From Xanthomonas arboricola (GTDB taxonomy: Bacteria > Pseudomonadota > Gammaproteobacteria > Xanthomonadales > Xanthomonadaceae), in the NCBI RefSeq assembly GCF_002940665.1, contig NZ_MIGY01000001.1:930001-994000 (forward strand): a DNA stretch of 64,000 nucleotides, given 5' to 3'. Below, piece by piece: positions 9,869 to 20,199 of the stretch (positions within the stretch are counted from its first letter, which is position 1; every line of letters starts with the position of its first letter). The notes under the pieces were generated by a model. The model was not told where the DNA came from, made no database searches, and saw only the letters and a list, made by a program, of their open reading frames with translations. Made by a program: the position numbers and the translations under genes.

Positions 9869-10276
9869 TCACTGCGCCAGAAAACCGACGTCCGCATCGC
9901 CTCGCGCCGCCGTGTGTCGGATCACCGGCGCGCCATTGGCACTGGCGATCGCGCCGCCGCCGACATTGACGATGCGGCGTGTGGCCGGACCGCCGCGGCC
10001 CTTGCCGGTGCACGTCGACAACCCCTGCCCCCGTCGCTGCGCCAACCCGCGTCCAGCGCCGATGGCGGTTGCCGATTCCCCTGCGGGTGACGCATTGCGT
10101 CCGATCGCGGCCGCGCCGCGCTCCAATGCCAGGCTTCCGCCGCCAAATGCATTGGTTCCATCGCCCAGGGCATTGCTCGCATTGCCCATTGCCAGCACAC
10201 CCTGACCATCTGCAAACGCCGGTGCATCGGCATCGGTCGCAGGCGTTGCCGCTGGCGGCCTCGATTTAGTTGAAAA
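9869..10276 (-). pseudogene. Decayed fragment of a second YadA-like adhesin
   Basis: An open frame of about 135 codons bounded by stop codons, with no convincing start or ribosome binding site. It encodes degenerate YadA head repeats (LAMGNASNALGDGTNAFGGG, then AAIGRNASPAG) and a neck motif GRGGPATRRIVNVGGGAIA. The neck matches GRGGPATRRIVNVGNGAIAG inside the intact adhesin gene downstream. It lacks a signal peptide, coiled coil and membrane anchor. I read it as the remnant of a duplicated or recombined adhesin gene. It might instead be a silent cassette available for recombination. Confidence 0.7.
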
Positions 10277-10734
10277 TCAAAATTCAATTAAGATCGACGC
10301 TACACAGGCCGCATCAGCAGGCGCTTGGACTAAATGCCCAGTAGTTTTCCGATGGTTACTTGAAGTAAACCGTGCGTCGACTTCACTAAATGCATTTCAT
10401 CGCAGCAACGCCGATGCGATCGCAGGTATAGGCCTCATCCGCAACGCCTGCAAAGTGGGAGCGAAAAGTCTCTCAACGGCCGCTGACCATGCTTGAACGC
10501 AGTATTCCCCGAATGTCCTGCCGATGCGCACGCTTCGTGCAAGGGACGTCGCTGCTATCGGCAACTGTCGCAGGCAAGCCTGGCTCCGTGAGAGCCTATC
10601 TGGTGCTGTCGACCCAGCCGCGGCCGTGCACTTTCTTGCTCATAACGCATCGCACATCGCCACAGCGAGCGCGGCAAGGGGCGAACGACCCGGCACCATC
10701 GCAGGCAGTTGCGCAGAGCCGACACCGGAAACGA
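10277..10734. other. Intergenic stretch with no recognised gene
   Basis: I see no convincing coding region, RNA gene or mobile element here. The part near 10260-10300 is A/T-rich. Short open frames on both strands lack family motifs and ribosome binding sites. Confidence 0.5.
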
Positions 10735-10768
10735 CGACGGCCGTGCGCATCGCTGCACACGGCCGTCG
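10735..10768 (-). terminator. Hairpin after purL
   Basis: A perfect 11-bp stem (10735-10745 with 10758-10768, CGACGGCCGTG) lies about 50 bases past the purL stop codon. On the minus strand it is followed by TCGTTTCC, a short T-rich stretch. Probable terminator. Confidence 0.6.
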
Positions 10769-10816
10769 AATGACACTATTGCTGCGGCGCTTCAGCTCAC
10801 GCCGCACAACTCACCA

Positions 10817-13800
10817 TCAACCGCACCAGACCCGCGCATTGCGGAACATGCGCAGCCACGGCGCGTCATCGCCCCAGCCGGCCGGGTGCCAGCTCAGGTT
10901 TGCCGTGCGCGGGGTGCGCTCCGGATGCGGCATCAAGATGGTGACGCGACCGTCGGTGCTGGTCAGCCCGGTGATGCCGTCCGGCGAGCCGTTCGGATTG
11001 AGCGGGTACTGCGATGCCACCACGCCATCGCCGTCGATGAAACGCAGGGCCACGCGGGCAGCCGCCTGATCCACCACGGTATCGAACTCGGCGCGGCCTT
11101 CGCCATGCGCCACCGCCACCGGGATCCGCGAGCCGGCCATGCCGCGCAGGAAGATCGACGGTGACTCCACCACTTCCAGCAAGGCGGTACGCGCTTCGAA
11201 CTGCTCGCTGCGATTGCGCAAAAAGCGCGGCCAATGCTCGGCACCGGGAATGATGTCCCTGAGCTGGCTGAGCATCTGGCAGCCGTTGCACACGCCGAGC
11301 GCGAAGGTATCGCTGCGCGCGAAGAACGCGGCGAATGCATCGCGCAAGGCGGTCCGCTCCAGGATCGAGGTGGCCCAACCGCGGCCGGCCCCCAGCACGT
11401 CGCCGTAGCTGAAGCCGCCGCAGGCGGCAAACCCGGAGAATTGCGCCAGATCCACGCGGCCTTCGATCAGGTCGCTCATGTGCACGTCGAACGCACGGAA
11501 ACCGGCGCGCTCGAAGTTGTAGGCCATCTCGATCTGTCCGTTGACGCCCTGCTCGCGCAGGATCGCCACCTTGGGCCGCACGCCGGTCGCCACGAAGGGC
11601 GCGGCCACGTCTTCGGAGGGGTCGAACACCAGCTTCGGGCGCAAGCCCGGCGCCTGGAAGTCGCGTGCCTGTGCGCGTTCTTCGTCGGCGGTTTCCGGGT
11701 TGTCGCGCAGCCTCTGCATGGCGTGCGTCACCGACCACCAGGCATCGAACAAGGCTTCCCAACGCCACTCGGCCAGCACCCGGCCCTGCCCGCTCACGCG
11801 GATGCGCGGCGTACCGGTAGGCCGCGCAATGCGCTGCGCGCATTCGGTCAGGGCATGCCGTTCGACCAGATCGGCGAACGCGGCGCGATCCTCGTTGGCG
11901 ATCTGCACCACCGCACCCAGTTCCTCGTTGAACAGGCTGCGGAATGCATCGTCGCCCCAGGCATCGAGGGTGATATCCAGGCCCTGCCGCGATGCGAACG
12001 CCATTTCGCACAGCGCCGCGAACGCCCCGCCATCGCTGCGGTCGTGATACGCCAGCAGCAGGCCGCTCTCGCGCGCCGCGCGGATCAGCTCAAAGAAGCT
12101 GCGCAGCCGCTGCGCATCGTCCAGATCCGGCACCTCGCCGCCGAATGCCGGCAACGCCGCAGCGTCTGCATACACCTGCGCCAGCACCGAGCCACCCAGA
12201 CGCTGCTTGCCGCCACCCAGCCCGATCAACCACAGCTCGCTCTCTTCGTCGCTACGCAACAACGGCGTCAACTGCGTGCGCACATCGCCAACGGGCGCGA
12301 ACGCGCTGATGATCAGCGAGACCGGTGAAACGCTTTTGTGGGTTTCACCGGGAATGGCGAATGGGGAATGGGGAATGGTGGAAGCGGAGGGCTGCGGCGT
12401 TTCGCCATTCCCGATTCCCGATTCCCCATTCGCGACAACCCACTGCGCCTGCATCGACAGCGAGTCCTTGCCCACCGGCACGCTCAGTTCCAGCGCCGGG
12501 CACAGCTCCATGCCGATCGCGCGCACCGCGTCGTACAGCAAGGCGTCTTCGCCGGCGTGACCGGCGGCGGCCATCCAGTTGGCCGACAGCTTGATGCTGT
12601 CCAGCGTCTGCACCGGCGCGGCGCACAGGTTGGTGATCGCCTCGCCCACCGCCATGCGCGCCGACGCGGCGGCATTCAACAACGCCAGCGGGGTGCGCTC
12701 GCCGATCGACATCGCCTCTCCGGCAAAAGTGTCGAAGCCGGCCAGGGTGATCGCGCAATCGGCCAGCGGCAGCTGCCACGGCCCGATCATCTGCTCGCGC
12801 GCGGTCAAGCCACCCACGCTGCGGTCGCCGATGGTCACCAGAAAGCTCTTGGACGCCACCGTGGGATGCGCCAGGACGCGCAGACCGGCCTGCTGCAGAT
12901 CCAACGCGGCGGTCTGCAGCACCGGCCACTGCGGCGCCGGCGGATGCACCGCATCGCGATGCATCTTCGGCGCCTTGCCGAAGAGCACGTCCATCGGCAG
13001 GTCGATCGGCAGCGGGGATTGGGGATTGGGGATTGGAGATTGGGGGAAAGCAACGGCGGACCCGGCAACTGACGAATCGCTTTTGCGAATCTCCAATTCC
13101 GAATCACCAATCCCGTCCCCAAACACGCCATAGCCAACCACCAGCCGCTCCTCGGCCGTGGCCACGCCGACCGCGGCAAACGGGCAGCGTTCGCGCGCGC
13201 AGATCGCGGCGAATTCGTCCAGGCGCGCCTGCGGTACGCCCAGCACGTAGCGCTCCTGCGATTCGTTGCACCACAGTTCCAGCGGCGACAGCGAGGGGTC
13301 GTCGGTGAGCACGCGGCCCAGGTCGATGATGCCGCCCACGCCGGAGTCGTGCAGCAGCTCGGGGATGGCGTTGGACAGGCCGCCCGCGCCCACGTCGTGA
13401 AACCAGCGGATCGGGTTGTCGGTGCCCAGCGCCACGCAGCGGTCGATGACCTCCTGGCAGCGGCGCTCCATCTCCGGGTTTTCGCGCTGCACGCTGGCGA
13501 AATCCAGCGCCTCGGCGCTGTCGCCGGCCGCCACCGAGCTGGCCGCACCGCCGCCCAGGCCGATCAGCATCGCCGGGCCGCCCAGCACGATCACCGCATC
13601 ACCGGGCTGCAGGCGCAGCTTCTCGACCTGATTGCGATCGATCGCGCCCAGGCCGCCGGCCAGCATGATCGGCTTGTCGTAGGCGCGGGTCAGGCCCTGA
13701 CCTTCGGCGAGCTCGAAACTGCGGAAATAGCCGAGCAGGTTCGGCCGGCCGAACTCGTTGTTGAACGCGGCGCCGCCGAGCGGGCCGTCGAGCATGATGT

Positions 13801-14869
13801 CCAGCGCCGGGGCCATGCGCGGGTTCAGCGCGCGCGGCGCTTCCCATGGCTGCGGCAGGGTCGGGATGCGCAGGTGCGACACCGTGAACCCGGTCAGCCC
13901 GGCCTTGGGCTTGCCGCCGCGGCCGGTGGCGCCTTCGTCGCGGATCTCGCCACCGGCACCGGTGGCGGCGCCGGGAAACGGCGCGATCGCGGTCGGGTGG
14001 TTATGCGTTTCCACCTTGATCGCAAACGCCGACGGCAGCACCGCCTCGGCGCGGTACTCGCCGCTGGCCGGATCCGGCCGATAGCGCGCGGCCGGCACGC
14101 CTTCCACCACCGCCGCATTATCGCTATAGGCAGACAGGGTGTGCTGCGGGGTCTGCTGGTGGGTGTGCTTGATCATGCGGAACAGCGAGCGTTCCTGCGG
14201 CTTGCCGTCGATGGTCCAGCTGGCATTGAAGATCTTGTGCCGGCAGTGCTCGGAGTTGGCCTGGGCGAACATCATCAGCTCGACATCGGCCGGGTCGCGG
14301 CCCAGCTCGGCGAAACGTTCGCGCAGGTAGTCGATCTCGTCCTGCGCCAGCGCCAGACCGAGGTCGCGGTTGGCCTGTCCCAGCGCCGCCAGCGGCACGC
14401 GCTGCAACTGTCCGCGATCGGGCACGTTGAACAGCGCCTCGGCGGCCGCGGCCGAGCCGAGCAGCGACTGCGTCATCGGGTCGTGCAGCAGCTTGGCCAC
14501 GGCGGCCTGGATCGCTTCGTCGGCCGGCCAGCCGGCCAGATCGATGCGGGTACCGCGCTCCACGCGCTGGATCGGCTGTCCGGCCCCGCGCACCAGTTCG
14601 GTGGCCTTGCTCGACCACGGCGACAAGGTGCCCAGACGCGGTACCACATAGCGCGAGGAGGCGTCCTCGGCCCGCGGCGCGGGGGCGGCTTCGGCCTGCA
14701 GGATCCGCTGCAAGGTGGCCTGATCGGGCGCTTGCCCGGCCTCGGCGCGGATGAAGTACACGTGCCAGGCGCCGGTGATGCGCAGCGCGGGAACGAGGGT
14801 TTGCAGGCGGGTTTCGAGCCGAGCGCGGCGGAACGGCGAAAGGGCAGAAGCGCCCTCGAGGACCATCAT
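10817..14869 (-). CDS. purL: Phosphoribosylformylglycinamidine synthase
   Basis: Fourth step of purine synthesis: FGAR + glutamine + ATP to FGAM, in the cytoplasm. The product is a single chain of 1350 residues, the large gammaproteobacterial form. The N-terminal domain is followed by duplicated AIRS-like synthetase halves ([38 protein letters not shown]) and a C-terminal class I glutamine amidotransferase with nucleophile Cys in GVCNGCQM and the catalytic His/Glu in MPHPER. It is roughly 55 residues longer than the E. coli enzyme because two in-frame insertions, near residues 580-620 and 810-850, are made of short inverted-repeat elements. Conserved motifs continue on both sides, so the enzyme is expected to work. 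ATG at 14869, with a second ATG as codon 2. Confidence 0.97.
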   Translation of the reverse strand: MMVLEGASALSPFRRARLETRLQTLVPALRITGAWHVYFIRAEAGQAPDQATLQRILQAEAAPAPRAEDASSRYVVPRLGTLSPWSSKATELVRGAGQPIQRVERGTRIDLAGWPADEAIQAAVAKLLHDPMTQSLLGSAAAAEALFNVPDRGQLQRVPLAALGQANRDLGLALAQDEIDYLRERFAELGRDPADVELMMFAQANSEHCRHKIFNASWTIDGKPQERSLFRMIKHTHQQTPQHTLSAYSDNAAVVEGVPAARYRPDPASGEYRAEAVLPSAFAIKVETHNHPTAIAPFPGAATGAGGEIRDEGATGRGGKPKAGLTGFTVSHLRIPTLPQPWEAPRALNPRMAPALDIMLDGPLGGAAFNNEFGRPNLLGYFRSFELAEGQGLTRAYDKPIMLAGGLGAIDRNQVEKLRLQPGDAVIVLGGPAMLIGLGGGAASSVAAGDSAEALDFASVQRENPEMERRCQEVIDRCVALGTDNPIRWFHDVGAGGLSNAIPELLHDSGVGGIIDLGRVLTDDPSLSPLELWCNESQERYVLGVPQARLDEFAAICARERCPFAAVGVATAEERLVVGYGVFGDGIGDSELEIRKSDSSVAGSAVAFPQSPIPNPQSPLPIDLPMDVLFGKAPKMHRDAVHPPAPQWPVLQTAALDLQQAGLRVLAHPTVASKSFLVTIGDRSVGGLTAREQMIGPWQLPLADCAITLAGFDTFAGEAMSIGERTPLALLNAAASARMAVGEAITNLCAAPVQTLDSIKLSANWMAAAGHAGEDALLYDAVRAIGMELCPALELSVPVGKDSLSMQAQWVVANGESGIGNGETPQPSASTIPHSPFAIPGETHKSVSPVSLIISAFAPVGDVRTQLTPLLRSDEESELWLIGLGGGKQRLGGSVLAQVYADAAALPAFGGEVPDLDDAQRLRSFFELIRAARESGLLLAYHDRSDGGAFAALCEMAFASRQGLDITLDAWGDDAFRSLFNEELGAVVQIANEDRAAFADLVERHALTECAQRIARPTGTPRIRVSGQGRVLAEWRWEALFDAWWSVTHAMQRLRDNPETADEERAQARDFQAPGLRPKLVFDPSEDVAAPFVATGVRPKVAILREQGVNGQIEMAYNFERAGFRAFDVHMSDLIEGRVDLAQFSGFAACGGFSYGDVLGAGRGWATSILERTALRDAFAAFFARSDTFALGVCNGCQMLSQLRDIIPGAEHWPRFLRNRSEQFEARTALLEVVESPSIFLRGMAGSRIPVAVAHGEGRAEFDTVVDQAAARVALRFIDGDGVVASQYPLNPNGSPDGITGLTSTDGRVTILMPHPERTPRTANLSWHPAGWGDDAPWLRMFRNARVWCG
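12322..12433. repeat. Inverted-repeat element A, in frame inside purL
   Basis: The left arm carries tandem GGGAATG/GGCGAATG units (12351-12378) and the right arm the complementary CCATTCCCGATTCCC units (12404-12430). Next to it is a nested hairpin (12322-12331 with 12342-12351, CCGGTGAAAC). Read on the purL strand it adds a Gly/Asn/Pro/Ser-rich loop ([20 protein letters not shown]). Confidence 0.75.
13013..13120. repeat. Inverted-repeat element B, in frame inside purL
   Basis: Tandem GGGGATT/GGAGATT units (13014-13042) face CCAATTCCGAATCACCAATCC (13091-13112). On the purL strand the left arm encodes [13 protein letters not shown]. Same family as the elements at 12322, 21684, 22231 and 34636. 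Confidence 0.75.
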
Positions 14870-15172
14870 GTCCGGGGAACCGTGTCAGAAACGGGGCTGC
14901 AGATTGTAACGGAGCTGATGCGCCGGCGCCGGACCCGGCGTGGGTGGGCCGCCAATCCATGCGGTGATCATCGGCACAGCCCGGGCCGGATGCGGCGCGT
15001 TCCGGCCGATGCGGCAACGGCGAAGGCGGATGGCGATGCCAGCAGGGATTGTCGCGTCCACCTGTCTTTGGGCCGGTCTCCGCGCGGTGGCGACGTCCGC
15101 AGTGCTGGCACTGCCGGTCCACCGCCGCTCTCACCCTATAAACCATGCAGCCGGCCCGACCCTGAAACGCAA
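14870..15172. other. purL upstream region
   Basis: About 300 bases between the purL start and the dsbC terminator hairpin. It must hold the purL promoter, but I see no clear PurR-type operator or riboswitch. Confidence 0.4.
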
Positions 15173-15202
15173 GAGGCCGGAATGCATGCGCATTCCGGCC
15201 TC
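15173..15202 (-). terminator. Hairpin after dsbC
   Basis: A perfect 12-bp stem (15173-15184 with 15191-15202, GAGGCCGGAATG) that extends by one more C-G pair. On the minus strand it is followed by TTGCGTTTC. It begins about 58 bases past the dsbC stop. Confidence 0.65.
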
Positions 15203-15260
15203 CTGATCGATCACACCGACCGCCGCAGCGGCCCGCATCCCGGCGCCGCTGTCGGATACC

Positions 15261-16064
15261 TCAGCGGCTGCCGCCGGCAGTGGTGACCGCGCGCTTTTCC
15301 AGCGCCTCACGCAGCTGCGCCGGCGGCAGGTAGCCACCGAGCTGAGTGCCGTCCGGCGCAAAGATCGCCGGGGTGCCATTGACGCCAAGACGCTGGCCCA
15401 GCGTGTACTCCATCGACACCGGGTTCTTGCAGTCCTTGGCATTCACCGGCTGCCCGGACTTGGCCGCGGTCAGCGCCTGCTTGCGGTCGGCCGCGCACCA
15501 CACTGCGATCATTTCCTTGTGGTCCTGGCTACCCAGGCCCATGCGCGGAAATGCCAGATATTCCACCGCGATTCCCTGCTTGTTGAGCTCGCCGATCTCG
15601 CTGTGCAGCTTGCGGCAGTAACCACATTCCACGTCGGTGAACACCGTCACGGTGTACTTGGGATTTGCCGGCGCAAATACGATGCGGTCGGCCTTGGGCA
15701 CGGTCTCCAGCTGCTTGCGGCGGTAGGCCAACAGACCCGGGCTGGCAGCGAACTGCTTGTTCTGGATGTCGAACGGCTGCGCCTGGATCAGGTAACGGCC
15801 GTCGTCGCTGACGTACAGCACCTGCCCGCCGACCACCACCTCACGGAAACCGGGAAACGGCGCGGCGCCGATGTAGTCCGGCTTGAAGTCCGGATCCAAC
15901 GCCTTGAGCGCGACGCTCACACGCTGGTCCACATTGCCCGAGGCGGCGGGGGCGGCAGCGGCGGCTGGCTTGGCGCCGGCGTTGCTTGCCGCAGGCTGCG
16001 AGGACTGCGCGCAGGCGGTAAGGCTGATTGCGCCCAGCAGCGCGGCGATGGCAAGACGATACAT
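15261..16064 (-). CDS. dsbC: DsbC-type thiol:disulfide interchange protein, predicted lipoprotein
   Basis: Disulfide bond isomerase of the cell envelope. 267 residues: a lipoprotein signal with lipobox LTAC (Cys18), an Ala/Pro-rich linker, the DsbC dimerisation domain (about 45-110), and a thioredoxin-fold domain with the redox motif C147-G-Y-C150 and the cis-Pro loop GTPAI. The E. coli enzyme is a soluble periplasmic protein; here the lipobox suggests it is membrane-anchored. It follows xerD with a 148-bp gap, as in the xerD-dsbC order of E. coli. It probably helps fold the cysteine-containing exported enzymes encoded nearby. Confidence 0.92.
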   Translation of the reverse strand: MYRLAIAALLGAISLTACAQSSQPAASNAGAKPAAAAAPAASGNVDQRVSVALKALDPDFKPDYIGAAPFPGFREVVVGGQVLYVSDDGRYLIQAQPFDIQNKQFAASPGLLAYRRKQLETVPKADRIVFAPANPKYTVTVFTDVECGYCRKLHSEIGELNKQGIAVEYLAFPRMGLGSQDHKEMIAVWCAADRKQALTAAKSGQPVNAKDCKNPVSMEYTLGQRLGVNGTPAIFAPDGTQLGGYLPPAQLREALEKRAVTTAGGSR

Positions 16065-16212
16065 TCACGCATCCAGTGGAATGGGGTGCCTGGATTCTCG
16101 CACAGCGCAGATGAAGCCAGGCAGCCAGCAGGCCGGCCTGTCTGCTGGCTGAGCCGCTGAATGGACCGCCGCCTCGGCCGAAGCGGCACCGCCGCTGCCT
16201 CTGCGGCCGCGG

Positions 16213-17181
16213 TCAACCGCGCGGATGATGGGTGGCGTGCAGCTTCTGCAGGTGCTGACGGGCCACAAGCGTGTAGATCTGCGTGGTGGACAGCGAGCTG
16301 TGACCGAGCAGCATCTGCAGCGCGCGCAGGTCCGCGCCGTGGTTGAGCAGATGGGTGGCAAAGCTGTGCCGCAGCCCGTGCGGGCTGACCGTGGCGGGAT
16401 CGATTCCGGCCACCGCCGCATAGCGTTTGACCAGCGCCCAGAACTGCTGGCGGCTGGGCGGCTGACGCGCTGCATCGATGAACAACGGCACCTGCCCGTC
16501 CACTGCCGCCACCGCCTTGTGGCTGGCCAGCAGCGGGCGCGCCTGGCTCAGATATCGCTCCAGCCAGTGCTGCGACTCCTCGCCCAGCGGTACCAGCCGT
16601 TCCTTGCTGCCCTTGCCGGTGACCCGCAGCACGCCCTGGCGCAGGTTGACCCCCACCGCCGGCAGGTTGACCAGTTCGCTGACCCGCAGGCCGGCCGCAT
16701 ACATCAGCTCGAGCATCGCGCGGTCGCGCAGGCCCAGCGGCGTGTCGATCTCGGGCGCGGCCAACAGCGCCTCGATCTGCGTTTCGGTCAGCGCCTTGGG
16801 CAGCGAGCGCGGCAAACGTGGCGGGTCCAGCAATGCGGTGGGGTCGTCGCTGCGCACGCCATCGCGCAGACACAGGCCATAGAACGCACGCAGGGTCGAC
16901 AACAACCGGGCATTGCTGCGCGGCGAATAACGCGCCTCGGTGCGCCAGCGCAGATAGTCGAACAACACCGCGCGATCGACCCCCAGCAGGCCGCCGCCAC
17001 CGTCGCGCCAACGCGCCAGCCCTTCCAGATCGCGCCGGTAGCTGTCCAGGGTCTGCCGCGCCACGCCCTGCTCGGCCCACAACCGCTCCAGGAAGCGTTC
17101 GATGGCGGCGGCATCGGCGGCCTGCACCGGTGGCAGGTGTTGCGCCAGTTGGCGACGTTCGGCGGGACTGCTGGCTGACAT
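16213..17181 (-). CDS. xerD: Tyrosine recombinase XerD
   Basis: Site-specific recombinase that with XerC resolves chromosome dimers at dif. 322 residues: an N-terminal SAM-like core-binding domain (about 25-110) and the catalytic domain with Arg166 (GLRVSEL), Lys190 (TGKGSKER), His268 and Arg271 (HGLRHSFA), His294 (LGHSS) and nucleophile Tyr303 (QIYT). The C-terminal tail [12 protein letters not shown] is of the XerD type rather than XerC. Upstream of dsbC on the same strand. Confidence 0.95.
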   Translation of the reverse strand: MSASSPAERRQLAQHLPPVQAADAAAIERFLERLWAEQGVARQTLDSYRRDLEGLARWRDGGGGLLGVDRAVLFDYLRWRTEARYSPRSNARLLSTLRAFYGLCLRDGVRSDDPTALLDPPRLPRSLPKALTETQIEALLAAPEIDTPLGLRDRAMLELMYAAGLRVSELVNLPAVGVNLRQGVLRVTGKGSKERLVPLGEESQHWLERYLSQARPLLASHKAVAAVDGQVPLFIDAARQPPSRQQFWALVKRYAAVAGIDPATVSPHGLRHSFATHLLNHGADLRALQMLLGHSSLSTTQIYTLVARQHLQKLHATHHPRG

Positions 17182-17290
17182 CGCAACAGCATAGAGCGTG
17201 GCATGCGTGTTGCGGCGCGCCGTGTTGGCCAGGCGCGGGATTGCCGCAGCGCGACGTTGCCCGATCGCCTGCGCCGGCTATGCTCGCGGC

Positions 17291-17752
17291 ATGACCTCGC
17301 CCCCTTCACCGCGCAGCGCGCGACCGCCCGCCCTGGTGGTCTGGCGCCTGCTGGCCATGTGCTACGACGCCTGGCCGGTCCTCGCGCTGTGGATGCTGAT
17401 CTCTGCCGCGTTCACGCTGGGGTTCACGCTTGCCGGACACCCGGCTCGCGAAAACATCGCCCCCTTCAGTGGCTGGCAATGGCTGTTGTGGCTGTGTTGC
17501 TGGATCGCTGCCGGGGTGTACGCCACCGTCAGCTGGCGACGGGGTGGCCAGACCCTGGGCATGCGCCCATGGCGGCTGTCGCTGGTCGGTCCGCAAGCCT
17601 CCTGGCGTACGCTCTGGATCCGCTATACCGTCGGTACGCTGTCGCTGGGCTTGGCTGGCGCAGGGTTCTGGTGGGCCTGGCTGGATCGCGATCGCTTGGC
17701 CTGGCATGACCGCGCCAGTGGCACCCGGCTGCAGCGCACCCCGAAGCGCTGA
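17291..17752 (+). CDS. RDD-family integral membrane protein
   Basis: 153 residues. It starts MTSPPSPRSA, then the RDD signature with VVWRLLAMCYDAWPVL (an RLLA-x-x-YD motif), transmembrane segments at about 20-45 and 58-78, the internal motif GGQTLGMRPWRL, and a last hydrophobic segment near 108-125. The ending DRASGTRL is typical of RDD proteins. Function is unknown in general; some RDD proteins act as ion exporters. It is transcribed away from xerD. Earlier in-frame starts exist but add no conserved sequence. Confidence 0.85.
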   Translation: MTSPPSPRSARPPALVVWRLLAMCYDAWPVLALWMLISAAFTLGFTLAGHPARENIAPFSGWQWLLWLCCWIAAGVYATVSWRRGGQTLGMRPWRLSLVGPQASWRTLWIRYTVGTLSLGLAGAGFWWAWLDRDRLAWHDRASGTRLQRTPKR

Positions 17753-17906
17753 AACGGTCAGGCCGGCCCCTTGCCGCTCTCTACGGCAGGCGACGTTGGA
17801 GTGCGGCCGTCATGCGGAGTACTGACCGCCCAGAGGCGCGAAGCGGTAACCGCTGCTCAGAGCAGGCAGAGCACGGTTCCGAAGACGCTGAACCGACCCA
17901 TCGGCG

Positions 17907-19013
17907 TCAGCTGCTGCGCCGTCGGAACAACCACGCCGACACGCCCAGCATCACCATCGGCGGCAGCGCGTAGGCGATGCGGTAATCCAGCTTGAGCGCG
18001 CCGGCCATGCGGCCGAAGAACAGCTGCAGCAGCCAGAACCCCAACGCGAACAGGATGCCCAGGAACAGGCGCTTGCCCAGGCCGCCGCTGCGCAGCGAAC
18101 CGAACGAAAACGGAATCGCCGCCAGGCACAGTGCCAGCACGTTGAGCGGATAGAACCAGCGGCTCCAGTACTGATCTTCGTAATCGCGTGCGTCCAGGCC
18201 GTTGCGGCGACGGTACTCGATGCTCTGTTCCAGATCGCGCGCGGACAGGTTGCGCGGTTTGGCCAGCCCGGCCGCCAGCGCTGCAGGGCTCAGCTGCGAT
18301 TGCCAGGGCAGTTCGGGGAAGGTTTCGCGCTGCACCGAGCGGTCCTGGAAGGTATCGCGTCGCACCTGGCGCAGCGTCCAGGTCCCGTTGCGGTTCTCGG
18401 CCAGCCCCGCATAGGTCAGCTGCTGCAGACGGCCACTGGCATCGAGGTGATACAGCCGCACGTCGTGCAGATCCAGCGCGGTGCCGCCGTCATCGAGCAG
18501 CTTCTCTTCGCCGCTGAGCGCATTGAGGAAGGTGTCGCCTTCGCGCGCCCACAGGCCGGAATAGCGTGCCATTGCCATGTTGCTGTTGTAGCGGGCGCTG
18601 GTTTTCAGGGTATCGGCCTGGTTCTGCGCCCACGGCCCCACGGTCTCGCCGCTGATCACCATGGTGGCGGTCAGCAGCGCCATGGCGGCCACTACCGAGG
18701 CCGACATGCGCTTGCGCGACACGCCGAGCGCGCGCAGTGCGGTGAGCTCGGACGTCGCCGCCAGCTGGCCCAGGCCCATCAAGGCGCCGATCACCGCCGC
18801 AGTGGGGAACAAGGTGTAGGCCCGACGAGGCACCGTGTAGGCCACATACGCGATCGCATGACCGAAGGTGTAAGTCCCCTGGCCGATGCTTTTGGCCTCG
18901 CTGGCAAACGCGTTGACCAGGTCCAGGCCCAGCAACACCGCCCATGTCAGCAGCACGGTGAACAGCACCGCACGCCCGATGTACCAATCATGCACCCGCG
19001 GCATCAGCCTCAT
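17907..19013 (-). CDS. lptG: LPS export permease LptG
   Basis: Inner-membrane half of the LptB2FG ABC transporter that pulls LPS out of the inner membrane. 368 residues with six transmembrane segments, three on either side of a periplasmic jelly-roll domain (about 125-270). The start is placed at 19013, where ATGA overlaps the lptF stop, giving MRLMPRVHDWYIG. This overlap points to translational coupling with lptF. The last segment (PPMVMLGVSAWLFRRR) is typical of LptG. Confidence 0.94.
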   Translation of the reverse strand: MRLMPRVHDWYIGRAVLFTVLLTWAVLLGLDLVNAFASEAKSIGQGTYTFGHAIAYVAYTVPRRAYTLFPTAAVIGALMGLGQLAATSELTALRALGVSRKRMSASVVAAMALLTATMVISGETVGPWAQNQADTLKTSARYNSNMAMARYSGLWAREGDTFLNALSGEEKLLDDGGTALDLHDVRLYHLDASGRLQQLTYAGLAENRNGTWTLRQVRRDTFQDRSVQRETFPELPWQSQLSPAALAAGLAKPRNLSARDLEQSIEYRRRNGLDARDYEDQYWSRWFYPLNVLALCLAAIPFSFGSLRSGGLGKRLFLGILFALGFWLLQLFFGRMAGALKLDYRIAYALPPMVMLGVSAWLFRRRSS

Positions 19014-20092
19014 GCGCGCACCCTCGGCCGACGCACGCGGCCATCGCGTGCATACGCCCAGATCGCCACTGCCAGCAGCGGCAGGGTCAGCCACCACAGC
19101 CCGAGCGCGGCCGGCGTCTTGCCGTTGGCGATCCACTGGGTGCCGACGATCATCAGATTGGTGCCCACCATGTAAGCCAGGAAGGCCAGCATGATCCGGC
19201 CATACCGCTGCTGCCGCGGTGCGCTGCGCGACAGCGGCAGGGTCAGCAGCGCGAAAGCAAGCGCCAGCAGCGGTGGCGCCAGGCGTTCATGCAACTGCGC
19301 GCGCGCGGCGGGGCGCTGGTCCGACAGCAACTGCGTGGTCCACATCACTTCCGGATCGTTGGCATCGTGCACCTGGGTCCGGTCGGGCAAGGCCACATCG
19401 TTGCTGGCGAACTTCATCAGGCGGTAGTCCAGGGTGTTGCCGGCGGCCGGGCCTTCGATGCGGTAGCCGTCCTCCAGGCGCAGATAACGGTCGGCCTTGC
19501 CTTCGAAGAACATCGCGCCGCGGTCGGCGGTGACCACATCGATGCGGTCGTCCTTCTGGCGCTGCATGAAGACCTTGCCCAGGCCCTTGCCGTCGGCCGA
19601 GATCGTGGTCAGGTAGACCACCCCGCCGCCGGACAGCGGAGTGAACTTGCCCGACTCCAGGCCGGCCATCACGATGCTGCGGTTGGCGTCTTCCAGCATG
19701 GTCTCGGCGGTGCGGCTGGCCCAGGGGCCCAGCCACAGCGAGCACAGCCCGATCACCACCACCACCGGCACCACCAGCATCAGCATCGGCCGCAACATGC
19801 GCCGCGGGCCCACACCGATGGCGGTAATGACGGCCATTTCTGAATCGCGGTACAGCCGCGCCAACGCCAGTAACAGCCCCAGCATCAACGCCAGTGGCAG
19901 GATGATCGGCAGATACGCCACAAATTGCAGGCCCACCTGGGACAGCAGCAAGCGAGCAGGGATGCGGCCGTCGGCGATATTGCCGAGGATATCCACCAGC
20001 ACACCGCCCACGCTGACGACCAGCAGCACGATCAGGGTGGCCAGGAAGCTCTGGGTGAAATCGCTAAGCAGGTATCGATCGAGCTTCGGCAT
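19010..20092 (-). CDS. lptF: LPS export permease LptF
   Basis: Partner of LptG in LPS extraction from the inner membrane. 360 residues starting MPKLDRYLLSDFTQSF, with six transmembrane segments around a periplasmic beta-jellyroll (about 125-265). The typical motif DSEMAVITAIGVG is in the cytoplasmic coupling loop. First gene of lptFG, divergent from pepA across a 107-bp gap that must hold both promoters, as in E. coli. Confidence 0.95.
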   Translation of the reverse strand: MPKLDRYLLSDFTQSFLATLIVLLVVSVGGVLVDILGNIADGRIPARLLLSQVGLQFVAYLPIILPLALMLGLLLALARLYRDSEMAVITAIGVGPRRMLRPMLMLVVPVVVVIGLCSLWLGPWASRTAETMLEDANRSIVMAGLESGKFTPLSGGGVVYLTTISADGKGLGKVFMQRQKDDRIDVVTADRGAMFFEGKADRYLRLEDGYRIEGPAAGNTLDYRLMKFASNDVALPDRTQVHDANDPEVMWTTQLLSDQRPAARAQLHERLAPPLLALAFALLTLPLSRSAPRQQRYGRIMLAFLAYMVGTNLMIVGTQWIANGKTPAALGLWWLTLPLLAVAIWAYARDGRVRRPRVRA

Positions 20093-20199
20093 GGGGTGGG
20101 CTTGTTTTAAACTCTCGGATTCGTTCGCGGCGGCGCCAGCCTAGTCCGGTTGGCGTAAACAGCCCGCGATTGTACGGATTTGCCTACGGAATCTGATCA

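Noticed and set aside
10489..11069. Short plus-strand genes near the purL 3' end
   Set aside because: They overlap purL or its terminator, lack motifs and read as Arg/Ala-rich shadow products.
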